This document shows, in pieces, positions 32,697 through 39,994 of a DNA stretch of 64,000 nt. A program made the position numbers and the translations under genes. The number at the start of each line of letters is the position of its first letter. Within the stretch, counting starts at the first letter, position 1. The notes beneath the pieces were generated by a model. That model had not been told where the DNA came from. It saw only the letters and a program-made list of their open reading frames with translations, and did no database searches. The stretch is from Anaerolineales bacterium (GTDB lineage Bacteria > Chloroflexota > Anaerolineae > Anaerolineales > UBA11579): positions 620,001 through 684,000 of the forward strand of contig JAHBVE010000001.1 in the NCBI GenBank assembly GCA_019637675.1. Direction: 5' to 3'.

Positions 32697-33020
32697 TAGC
32701 TGTCAGCGGTCAGCGATAAGCTGTAAGCCATAAGCGGGGGCTGGTGCTTATTTAGATGAGGCTATGACCAGGGTGGCTCTTAACGGATCCCTCCTCGGCC
32801 GCGCCTTTGGCGCAGGCCTCGTTCGGGATGACAGACTCGCGTACAGATTGCCACGTCGCAACAAGCGGCTCGCCAAAGGCAGGCTCACCCTGTTGCTCCT
32901 CGCAATGACGGGAAGGCTACGCTGCTTCGCAGCGTTTGCCCTCACCCCCGCAGCTTCGCTGCGTTCCCCTCTCCCATAGGGAGAGGGGAGTGTTGCAGTC
33001 ATTCTTGACCTGCAACCACT
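32697..33020. repeat. Gene-free spacer with dispersed repeat words
   Basis: Contains 'agctgtcagcggtcagcgataagctgtaagc' type mosaic (compare 5.56-5.68 kb), 'tcctcctcggccgcgcctttggcg' and 'ctcgcaatgacggg', plus 'cctctcccatagggagaggggagtgttgcag', the inverted equivalent of a segment at 29.53 kb. No convincing gene. Confidence 0.65.
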
Positions 33021-33044
33021 GGGTGAGGGTTATATGGCTGAAAC

Positions 33045-33075
33045 AAAAAGAGCCTGCGCATCGCGCAGGCTCTTT
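33045..33075 (-). terminator. Terminator of rpsT
   Basis: On the minus strand AAAGAGCCTGCGC/GCGCAGGCTCTTT (3-nt loop) runs into TTTTTG. Confidence 0.9.
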
Positions 33076-33092
33076 GGCGTACGAGGGGAAGA

Positions 33093-33368
33093 CTACTTCT
33101 TGCCCGCTTCGAGAGCGTGCAGTTTGCTCATCAGCGCGCCCTTGCGGCGGGCGGCGTTGTTGGCGTGAATGATCTTCTTCTTGGCAGCCTTGTCCAGCGC
33201 CGTAGCGGCGGCCTTGGTGGCTTCCTTGGCCTGGTCGACATCGCCTGCGGCGATGGCGGCGTTGGCCTTGCGTACAAAGGTGTTGGCGCTGCCGCGGTAG
33301 GTGCGGTTGTGCTGGCGGCGCTTCTCGTTCTGCCGGTTGCGCTTGATGGCAGATTTAATGTTTGCCAA
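33093..33368 (-). CDS. rpsT: Ribosomal protein S20
   Basis: 91 residues, start TTG read as Met: 'MANIKSAIKRNRQNEKRRQH' and 'AANTFVRK'-like segments, and the Lys/Ala-rich C-terminus ('LDKAAKKKIIHANNAARRKG'). A 16S-binding protein of the small subunit. SD GGAGG lies 8 nt before TTG. The rare start TTG is common for rpsT in other bacteria and may tune expression. Confidence 0.95.
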   Translation of the reverse strand: MANIKSAIKRNRQNEKRRQHNRTYRGSANTFVRKANAAIAAGDVDQAKEATKAAATALDKAAKKKIIHANNAARRKGALMSKLHALEAGKK

Positions 33369-33402
33369 AGTAAATTCCTCCGAATTCCCGAATAACCGCA
33401 GA

Positions 33403-33431
33403 ATTCTACATGATGGGTGCGAGTTTGTCCA
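33403..33431 (-). promoter_or_regulatory. Promoter of rpsT
   Basis: Minus strand TGGACA, 17-bp spacer, TAGAAT with an upstream TG. Confidence 0.8.
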
Positions 33432-33574
33432 GTGGAAGGGTGTGGGTGAGCGAGTGAACTGTGGCAGGAGTTCAATCTAGCGCCCATATCCAAGAGGTCG
33501 CTTGGTTGTTTAGTTCTCTGGTTTCCTGTTCACGGATCACTTATCCCTGCTCACTTCCCTATTGCTTCCCCTGA

Positions 33575-33580
33575 TAAAAT
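33575..33580 (+). promoter_or_regulatory. TAAAAT -10 of era, leaderless start
   Basis: TAAAAT overlaps the first in-frame ATG (33579). The expected +1 (about 33587) falls on ATG 33588. Confidence 0.55.
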
Positions 33581-33587
33581 GAGCGTG

Positions 33588-34490
33588 ATGACATTTAAAG
33601 CAGGTTACGTATCCGTTCTGGGCCGCCCAAATGTGGGCAAATCCACTTTGATGAACGCCCTGTTAGGGCAAAAAGTGGCGGCCGTATCGCCAAAGCCGCA
33701 GACCACGCGGCGCAACCAATTGGGCATCCTGACCACGGAGAGCGCCCAGATCATCTTTGTGGACACGCCGGGTGTGCATGAGCGCCGCAGCAAGCTGGGC
33801 GACTTTATGAACGCGGACGCTTTTTACGCCCTGGACGATGGGGATGTGCTGCTGTTCCTGGTGGATGCCTCAGCCCCGCCGACCGACGAGGACCGCGCCC
33901 TGGCGGCCCGGCTGGCCGCCCGCCAGCGCCAGCAGCCCCTGCTGCTGGTGCTCAACAAGGTGGACCTGCTTGCCCCTGACGAGCGCGAGGGCCGCCGTGA
34001 GCAGTACAGCGGGTTGGTAGAGGCTACCCAGCTTGTGGAGATATCGGCGGCTAGTCGCGAAGGCCTGGCTGAGCTGCTGCAGACCTTGGAGCAGCTGTTG
34101 CCGGAGGGTGACCCGTTCTACCCGCCTGACCAGGTGACCGACTTTTGGGAGCGCCAGATCGCAGCGGATCTGATCCGTGAGGCGGCTTTGCAGCACCTAC
34201 GCGAAGAGGTTCCGCACGGGATCGCCGTGCGTATTGATGAGTTTTTGGAGCGCGGCGAAAGCGGCGCCAAGATCGACGCGACTATTTTTGTCGAGCGCGA
34301 CTCGCACAAGGGCATCGTGGTAGGCGAGGGCGGAAGGATGATCAAGAAGATCGGTCAGACCGCGCGTGAAGAGATCGAGAAGATGAGCGAGCGCAAGATC
34401 TTTTTGGAGCTGCGCGTCAAGGTTAATGAAGGCTGGCGGGATGATGAGCGTCAGCTGGAGCGGCTTGGCTATTCACGGAGGAAAGACTGA
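33588..34490 (+). CDS. era: GTPase Era
   Basis: 300 residues. G1 'GRPNVGKSTLMN', G3 'DTPGVHE', G4 'NKVD', then a KH type II domain ('HKGIVVGEGGRMIKKIGQTA', 'KIFLELRVKVNEGWRDDE'). It binds 16S rRNA during 30S maturation. ATG 33588 is preferred over 33579 because the latter lies in the -10 box. The end overlaps the next start (TGATG). Confidence 0.96.
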   Translation: MTFKAGYVSVLGRPNVGKSTLMNALLGQKVAAVSPKPQTTRRNQLGILTTESAQIIFVDTPGVHERRSKLGDFMNADAFYALDDGDVLLFLVDASAPPTDEDRALAARLAARQRQQPLLLVLNKVDLLAPDEREGRREQYSGLVEATQLVEISAASREGLAELLQTLEQLLPEGDPFYPPDQVTDFWERQIAADLIREAALQHLREEVPHGIAVRIDEFLERGESGAKIDATIFVERDSHKGIVVGEGGRMIKKIGQTAREEIEKMSERKIFLELRVKVNEGWRDDERQLERLGYSRRKD

Positions 34491-35188
34491 TGCAGTGGTG
34501 GCTGGTATTGGGCGCGGCTGCGGCCGCCATAGCGGTTGGGGCTTGGGCCGCGGCCGACGAGCGCCGTGGCTTGGCGCACGGCAGCGCAGCGGCTGCGTAT
34601 GGCCTGCTGGCGCTGTGGGTAGTTGGGCAGGCTGACGGCGAGTTGGGCTTGCTGCTGGGGTTTTTGGTAGCAGGCCTGGTCGTTTTGGCGGCTGGCGAAC
34701 TGGCGGCGGGTTGGGGCAGCGCAGCGCTGGCCGCCCGCGCCCCGGCAGCCACGCCGCTGGCGGCGGTGCTGTTGGCGCTGGGGCTCGACTTCCTGCGGCC
34801 GGATGCGACCGCGTATGTGCCGGCGGCCGTGCTGGCCGTGTTGGTGCTGGCGGTGGCGGCGCAAGCCAGCCGCCGCCTGGCCACGGCCAAGGTGGGGCGG
34901 CGTAACCCCAGCCCGGCCCAGGTGCAATGGCGCAACCTCTATATTGTGTGTATTGGCGTGTTGCTGTATGCCGGGCTGTATAAGACCGTAGCTATCGGCT
35001 GGCCTATGTTGTACGCATATGCGGCCGCCGCCGGGGCGCTGCTGTTCGCGGTGGCGCAACTGTGGTGGGGTTGGAGCGTGGTGCTGCGCAAGCAGCTGGC
35101 CGCGCCCTGGCTGCGGCGCCTGGCGCTGCAGGCGGGCGTGCTGCTGATGGTGGTTGCGGCGTTCTGGGTCTATAGCCTGCCTGCTTAG
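34490..35188 (+). CDS. Unknown polytopic membrane protein
   Basis: 232 residues, very Ala/Leu-rich, with about eight hydrophobic helices and a basic cytoplasmic loop 'RRLATAKVGRRNPSPAQVQW'. I do not recognise a catalytic motif. Size and helix count resemble YhhN/TMEM86 lysoplasmalogenase-like proteins, but this is only a shape resemblance. Translationally coupled to era and ends at a strong terminator. Confidence 0.75.
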   Translation: MQWWLVLGAAAAAIAVGAWAAADERRGLAHGSAAAAYGLLALWVVGQADGELGLLLGFLVAGLVVLAAGELAAGWGSAALAARAPAATPLAAVLLALGLDFLRPDATAYVPAAVLAVLVLAVAAQASRRLATAKVGRRNPSPAQVQWRNLYIVCIGVLLYAGLYKTVAIGWPMLYAYAAAAGALLFAVAQLWWGWSVVLRKQLAAPWLRRLALQAGVLLMVVAAFWVYSLPA

Positions 35189-35203
35189 CGTAGAGCGCGA
35201 AAC

Positions 35204-35233
35204 AAAAAGCCAGCCCGTAGGGCTGGCTTTTTT
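35204..35233. terminator. Bidirectional terminator between convergent genes
   Basis: AAAAAGCCAGCCC/GGGCTGGCTTTTTT with GTA loop. Serves the membrane protein (+) and the anti-sigma-like gene (-). Confidence 0.93.
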
Positions 35234-35249
35234 GATTCGCGGATGCAGC

Positions 35250-36038
35250 TTATTGGCTGGTCATCAGTAGCTCGGCAAGTTCGATCATGGCTTGTTTGTC
35301 GAGCCAGGTCATGGCCGGCATGTTGCCGTATTTCTCGATCGAGAAATAGTGTGCGCCATCTCCCCAACGCAGCCGGAAAATAGGCGAGGTCGGCTCCCAT
35401 ACCGCAGATGTCGCGTTGGCATAGACCACGAAATGCCCTTGCGCATATTCTCCTTGGAGGCCGGCCACGCTTACCTTCTCGATGGCCTCGGCAGGCACTT
35501 CCATCCAAGCGGAGCTTGGCAGAGGGCCGGTACTCTGAATGATCTCCAGATATCCACCCCCTCCGGCGGCGTCATAGCGAGTGATGATGAACCCATCGTC
35601 ATGATGCACACCAATTTCGCGGAACAGGAAACCGGTCGGCCTTTCGGCGAGGTGATAGATGTGGAAACCGACCAGGCTCTGCGCCAGTTCAATGCTGCGG
35701 TATCGACGGAAGCCGGTGGGTTGGATGCTGGGCGCAACTTCACTTATGAGCGTGGCGGTGGCAGGCAACGTTCCCTGAGGTTGCGGCGGCAGAACGAAGG
35801 CAGTGGCGGGCGCGGGCACAAAGTATGTGAAGAGGCTTTGGGCCAGGGCGCGGCCTTGCGGGCTGGCGGCCAGCAGCAGGCTGGCCGCCAGCACCGCCAG
35901 CGAAGTGGCGATGCGGCGGCGGGTGACCGCCCGCGGGGTCCAGGGGGCGCTGGCCAGTTTGTGGCCGAGGCGCGGGCTGGGGGCGGGCCAGGCGGCCTGC
36001 AGCATGTGGGCAAGCTGTTGCTCAGTTGGCGTCGTCAT
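35250..36038 (-). CDS. Putative anti-sigma factor (DUF4367-like extracytoplasmic protein)
   Basis: 262 residues. A short cytoplasmic N-terminus (about 1-40) precedes one membrane helix (about 42-60, 'IATSLAVLAASLLLAASPQG') and an extracytoplasmic beta-rich domain resembling DUF4367 (e.g. 'LAQSLVGFHIYHLAERPTGF', 'FIITRYDA', 'GLQGEYAQGHFVVY'). Overlaps the ECF sigma gene by 17 nt, the standard arrangement for a cognate anti-sigma factor. No zinc (HxxxCxxC) motif is seen, so any sigma binding is of another type. Confidence 0.75.
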   Translation of the reverse strand: MTTPTEQQLAHMLQAAWPAPSPRLGHKLASAPWTPRAVTRRRIATSLAVLAASLLLAASPQGRALAQSLFTYFVPAPATAFVLPPQPQGTLPATATLISEVAPSIQPTGFRRYRSIELAQSLVGFHIYHLAERPTGFLFREIGVHHDDGFIITRYDAAGGGGYLEIIQSTGPLPSSAWMEVPAEAIEKVSVAGLQGEYAQGHFVVYANATSAVWEPTSPIFRLRWGDGAHYFSIEKYGNMPAMTWLDKQAMIELAELLMTSQ

Positions 36039-36582
36039 GATTTTCTCCTTTGAGGTGATCGCCGCCAGGCCACTGCTGGCGGAGTTTGGTCAGCGTGCGG
36101 TGGATGGTGACGGAAACATGACTTTCAGTCATGTCCATGTGTGCGGCGATCTCTTTGACCTGCCAGCCGAGGCTGTAGCGCAGGGTGAGGATCTCGCGCG
36201 GGTCGGCGGGCAGGCTGGCCAGCAGCGCGGCCAGCCTGCGGGCATCCTCGTTGTGCAGGGCGGCTTCCTCGGGGGTATCTGGGGACGGCGGTGGAGGCGG
36301 CTGGCGGCGTTCGGCGCGCTGCAAACGGCGATAGTCATCGATGACCAGCCGCTTGGCGATCTGGATCAGCCAGCCGATCACGCGGTCCGGCTCGCCGTGG
36401 TAGCAATGGCGGGCCTTCCAGGCGCGCAGGTAGGTTTCGGCGGTCAGGTCTTCGGCTTCGGCCTGCGGGCCGCCGGTCAGGCTGTATATGTAGCGGAACA
36501 CTGAAAGCTGGGTGCGCTCGTAGGCGACCTGGAACTGGGCCGAGCTGGCGATCGGCGATCTGTTGTGGTGGAAGAAGCTCAT
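36022..36582 (-). CDS. ECF-family RNA polymerase sigma factor
   Basis: 186 residues. Sigma2 ('VFRYIYSLTGGPQAEAEDLT', 'ETYLRAWKA'), a Pro-rich linker (RRQPPPPPSPDTP) and sigma4 ('LPADPREILTLRYSLGWQVK', 'EIAAHMDMTESHVSVTIHRT'). Directs transcription of a stress or envelope regulon. Overlaps the putative anti-sigma gene. It probably has its own promoter in the 68-nt gap after the DinB-like gene (TGTAAC and TAAGAT words on the minus strand, weak). Confidence 0.92.
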   Translation of the reverse strand: MSFFHHNRSPIASSAQFQVAYERTQLSVFRYIYSLTGGPQAEAEDLTAETYLRAWKARHCYHGEPDRVIGWLIQIAKRLVIDDYRRLQRAERRQPPPPPSPDTPEEAALHNEDARRLAALLASLPADPREILTLRYSLGWQVKEIAAHMDMTESHVSVTIHRTLTKLRQQWPGGDHLKGENHDDAN

Positions 36583-36650
36583 ATGGCGTCACCCTTCAGC
36601 ATGGAAACGCCGAGCTGGCCGGAATCTTACAAGTCCCCCAATGTGAAATG

Positions 36651-37172
36651 TTACAGCTCGGCGCGGGTGACGTACTGGCTTTGGTAGCCGGTGCGTTGGC
36701 CGAGGAAGAGCTTGAGCTGGGCGGCGTGCTCTTGCAGGTGGCGCAGGTTGTAGAGCTGCAGTTCGCCGTAGGTGGGTTCGCCCCAGGGGAAGCTGCACAC
36801 GCGTTGAGCCAGCTTAGGCGTGAGGTTCAGCACGATGTCTTTGCACTTCTGGCGGCACAGGGCCAGGTAGTGCAGCAGCGCGTCTTTGGAGAGCGTGGGC
36901 GGCAGCGTCTCGTGCGGCTGCATCTCCACGAGTGGATAGGGCGCGGGCGGAGCGAAGCCATCTTCTGAGCCAGCGAGATGAATGTCGAGCCAGAAGATGG
37001 CGTGATAGGCGATGTACCAGAACTTGGAGAACCCCTTGGCCATCCATTGGTCTGGGCTGTCGTTCCAGAGCATCACTTCCCAAAGATCGTCTGGGCAGTC
37101 GGCGATGACCAGGCTCAGCTCGTCAATGGCGGCGCCGTATTGGCGCCAGAGGGCTTCGTTGCTCAGGCTCAT
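36651..37172 (-). CDS. DinB/YfiT-like four-helix-bundle protein
   Basis: 173 residues. DinB-superfamily pattern: an early helix 'QYGAAIDELSLVIADCPDDL', then 'FWYIAYHAIFWLDIHLAG' with a conserved His and C-terminal 'LYNLRHLQEHAAQLKLFLGQ' with two His, together forming a putative metal site. Such proteins act as thiol-dependent transferases or are uncharacterised. The frame is open far upstream, but ATG 37172 gives the family start. It follows the dehydrogenase gene by 8 nt. Confidence 0.82.
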   Translation of the reverse strand: MSLSNEALWRQYGAAIDELSLVIADCPDDLWEVMLWNDSPDQWMAKGFSKFWYIAYHAIFWLDIHLAGSEDGFAPPAPYPLVEMQPHETLPPTLSKDALLHYLALCRQKCKDIVLNLTPKLAQRVCSFPWGEPTYGELQLYNLRHLQEHAAQLKLFLGQRTGYQSQYVTRAEL

Positions 37173-37180
37173 CACGGCTC

Positions 37181-38077
37181 CTAGTCCAGCAACTCGATGC
37201 CGGCCAGTTTTTCCATCACGCCCACGATGGCGGAGTTGTCGAGCTCGGCCATGTCGAGCGCCATCATGGCGTTGAAGAGCTGCGTGTTGGCGGCGGTGGC
37301 GGGCAACGGCATGCCGAGCTCCTGGGCGGTGTCCATCACGATGCCCATGTCCTTGACCTGCATGTAGGCTTTGAAGCCGGGCTGGCGGTTGCCCTCGAAG
37401 AGCAGCTGGGGCTTGTTGTCGAGCGCCCAGCATTGGGCGGCGCCGCCTTTGATGGCGGCGACGACCTTCTGCGGGTCGACCTCGGCTTTGCGAGCCAGGA
37501 TGAGCAGCTCGGCCATGGCGGCCATTTGGGCTGCAACCATCATCTGGTTGCAGCACTTGGCCACCTGGCCGGCGCCCGGCCCGCCGATGTGGGTGATGGC
37601 TTTGCTGAAGGCTGCGAGGGCCGGGCGGGCGGCTTCCAGGGCGGCGGCATCGCCGCCGACCATGGTGGTGAGCGTGCCGTTCTGGGCGCCAATCTGGCCG
37701 CCGCTGACCGGGGCGTCGAGGAAGTGCATGCCGCGCTCGGCGAGGGCCGCCGCCAGCTTGCGGGCGGTGACGGGCTTGATGGTGGAGTGATCTACGACGA
37801 TGAGGCCGGGCTTGGCGCCGGCCAGGATGCCGTCTGCGTCTAGGACGGCGGCCTCGACGTCAGGCGAGTCGGGCAGGCAAGTCAGGATGATCTCGGCGTG
37901 CTGGGCCACTTCTTTGGCGGAGGCGGCTTTGTGGGCGCCCTGGGCCGCCAGTTCGTCAACGGCGGCCTGGCTGCGGTTGTGTACCCATAGGGGGAAACCG
38001 GCTTTCAGCAGGTGGGCTGCCATGGGTTTGCCCATCAGTCCGAGGCCGATGAAGCCGAGGGTAGGTTTGTTGGTCAT
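37181..38077 (-). CDS. 3-hydroxyisobutyrate dehydrogenase/tartronate semialdehyde reductase-family enzyme
   Basis: 298 residues, beta-hydroxyacid dehydrogenase family. Nucleotide site 'GFIGLGLMGKPMAAHLLKAG', substrate loop 'DAPVSGGQIGAQNGTLTTMV', catalytic Lys in 'GAGQVAKCCNQMMVA'. The Arg in 'VHNRS' after the second strand suits NADP. It is divergent from the mannoside operon and shares its promoter region, so it may act on a linked C3/C4 hydroxy acid such as glycerate or tartronate semialdehyde (inference). SD AAGGAG is present. Confidence 0.88.
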   Translation of the reverse strand: MTNKPTLGFIGLGLMGKPMAAHLLKAGFPLWVHNRSQAAVDELAAQGAHKAASAKEVAQHAEIILTCLPDSPDVEAAVLDADGILAGAKPGLIVVDHSTIKPVTARKLAAALAERGMHFLDAPVSGGQIGAQNGTLTTMVGGDAAALEAARPALAAFSKAITHIGGPGAGQVAKCCNQMMVAAQMAAMAELLILARKAEVDPQKVVAAIKGGAAQCWALDNKPQLLFEGNRQPGFKAYMQVKDMGIVMDTAQELGMPLPATAANTQLFNAMMALDMAELDNSAIVGVMEKLAGIELLD

Positions 38078-38125
38078 TGTTCTCCTTTGAAGCTGAAGCA
38101 AAAGCTGGCAGGGCACCTTTCACCC

Positions 38126-38177
38126 TTGACAGGTTTTTATCGCCAATAGTATATTGTTATAACATTATTACCATACT
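38126..38177 (+). promoter_or_regulatory. Promoter and operator-like region of the mannoside PTS operon
   Basis: TTGACA (38126-38131), 18-bp spacer, TATATT (38150-38155). Downstream lies the palindrome TGTTATAACA (38155-38164) and the pair AGTAT (38148-38152)/ATACT (38173-38177). These are suitable for the GntR protein encoded at the operon end (inference). A TATACT on the other strand may serve the divergent dehydrogenase gene. Confidence 0.65.
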
Positions 38178-38200
38178 AAGCAGGAGGCTTTCGGCACAGC

Positions 38201-39994
38201 ATGGGGTTCGCGTACAAACCAATTCCTTTCGACGATCTGACCGCCATTAACCCTGTCGCTCCCATCGCTGGGCTCAAAACCTCGATCGATGAAATTGCGC
38301 GCGCCCTTGCCCAAGAGCTTCCCAAGGGGCTGGTGCTTTTGGATGGTTTCCCTTCCGCCAACATCGCCAGCCTGGTGGGGCAGTTGAGCCAGGCTTCGGC
38401 AGACATCGCCTGCGCTAATGTGGCCCAATTCTATCGCTCTCCGGATGCCATCCAGGCCTTGTTGGCCCCGTACTTGCCGATGGACCGCGAGACGGACCCG
38501 GAGCTGATCTTCGGCAAGTTGTTCGACCAGGGCTTCGAGCCCTTCTTTGAGATGGAAGCCATCCAGACGTTCCTAGGGGCGCTGCCGGCGGACAAGACGA
38601 CCGTCTTGTACGGCTTCGGCAGTGCTGCCCCCATGTTCCGCAACGCGGCACAGGCGATCATTTACATCGACGTGACCCCGAAGGACCTGGGGTTGCGCGT
38701 GTTCGAGGGGCAGTACCAGTGCATCGGCGCCCAGCCGGGTTCTGACCTGGACGCGGTATTGCGCCAGACCTACTTCATTGATAACGAGCTTGCGGTGAAG
38801 ACGCGCAAAGAGCTGATCACCAGCCAGGCGATCGATTTCTATTTGTTGGACTCGAGCTTGTCGTTCAGCCTGCTGCGCAAGGCGGACTTGCAGACGGTGA
38901 TCGAGCAGCTGCAGAGTCGGCCACTGCGCGCCAAGCCCATTTACATCGAAGGGGTGTGGGGCGGGCAGTTCCTTAAGCGCTATCGCAATGTGCCTGACCA
39001 TTTGGTGGACAAGGTGGCCTGGTCGTTCGAGCTCATTCACACTGAAGCCAGCCTGCTGGTGAAGGCGGGCGAGCACCTGCTTGATATTCCCTTCCTCACA
39101 GTAATGGATGCGGCGGCTGAGCGAATCGTCGGCCCGCGTATGTTCAAGCAGTTTGGCGGCTACCTGCCGATCCGCTTCAACTATGACGACACCTGGCACA
39201 GCAACGGCAACATGTCGATCCAGTGCCATCCGAACGACGAGATGGCGCGTGAGATGTACGGCGATTTTGCGGCTCAGCACGAAGCGTATTACGTGGTGCT
39301 GACCGGCCACGGCGCCAAGACCTATTGCGGCTTCAAGAAAGAAAAAGACCCGCAGGAATTTTTGGAGCTGGCGCGCCAGTCAGAGAAAGACGCTTCGATC
39401 GTGGATTATCAGGAATACATCCACGGCATCCCCTCCAGCGTGGGACGGCAGATCCTGCTGCCGGCCGGCACGATCCACGGCTCAGGCCGCAACCAATTGG
39501 TGCTGGAGCTGGGTACCATGACGATGAGCGCCTATACCTACAAGATCTACGACTACACCCGCATGGACATCACCGGCAAGCCGCGCCCGCTGCACACCAA
39601 GCTGGCTGAGCAGGCGCTGCGCTTTGAGCGCGACGAGGACTGGGTAATGGAGAACATCGCCTTTGAGCCGCGGCTGGTGGCCGAGGGTGCGGGCTGGAAG
39701 GAGCTGTTGGTGGGGCAGTTCGATGACATTTACTTTGAGACCCACCGGGTGGAGATGGAAACCGGCGGCCGCTACCAAGGCGACAACGGAGATGGCTTCT
39801 GCGTGCTGACCATCGTAGATGGCGAAGCGGCCCGCATCCAGTCGCTGGAGGACCCGAGCAAGTATTACGACGCCCGGTATCTTGACGTCATTCTGGTGCC
39901 GGCCAGCCTGGGACGTTACGAAGTCATCGCCCAGGGCAAGCAGCCGGTGGTGCTGCACAAAGCATTTGTACGAGAGGACAAGATCGATGGCTGA
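38201..39994 (+). CDS. Large class I mannose-6-phosphate isomerase-like protein
   Basis: 597 residues. The C-terminal half (about 250-597) has type I phosphomannose isomerase features: 'SIQCHPNDEMAREMYGDFAA' (His/Glu metal ligands), 'GRQILLPAGTIHGSGRNQLV' and the cupin strands after it. The N-terminal 240 residues resemble a P-loop kinase fold with the phosphate loop lost ('LVLLDGFPSANIASLVGQL'), a known extension in large homologues. It would convert mannose-6-P, released by the neighbouring mannosidase, to fructose-6-P. SD AGGAGG is 14 nt from ATG, rather far. It overlaps the mannosidase gene by 8 nt. Confidence 0.8.
   Translation: MGFAYKPIPFDDLTAINPVAPIAGLKTSIDEIARALAQELPKGLVLLDGFPSANIASLVGQLSQASADIACANVAQFYRSPDAIQALLAPYLPMDRETDPELIFGKLFDQGFEPFFEMEAIQTFLGALPADKTTVLYGFGSAAPMFRNAAQAIIYIDVTPKDLGLRVFEGQYQCIGAQPGSDLDAVLRQTYFIDNELAVKTRKELITSQAIDFYLLDSSLSFSLLRKADLQTVIEQLQSRPLRAKPIYIEGVWGGQFLKRYRNVPDHLVDKVAWSFELIHTEASLLVKAGEHLLDIPFLTVMDAAAERIVGPRMFKQFGGYLPIRFNYDDTWHSNGNMSIQCHPNDEMAREMYGDFAAQHEAYYVVLTGHGAKTYCGFKKEKDPQEFLELARQSEKDASIVDYQEYIHGIPSSVGRQILLPAGTIHGSGRNQLVLELGTMTMSAYTYKIYDYTRMDITGKPRPLHTKLAEQALRFERDEDWVMENIAFEPRLVAEGAGWKELLVGQFDDIYFETHRVEMETGGRYQGDNGDGFCVLTIVDGEAARIQSLEDPSKYYDARYLDVILVPASLGRYEVIAQGKQPVVLHKAFVREDKIDG

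Noticed and set aside
37173..37556. Upstream part of the long frame containing the DinB-like gene
   Set aside because: Antiparallel-frame shadow of the hydroxyacid dehydrogenase gene; Arg/His/Ala-rich without DinB features.
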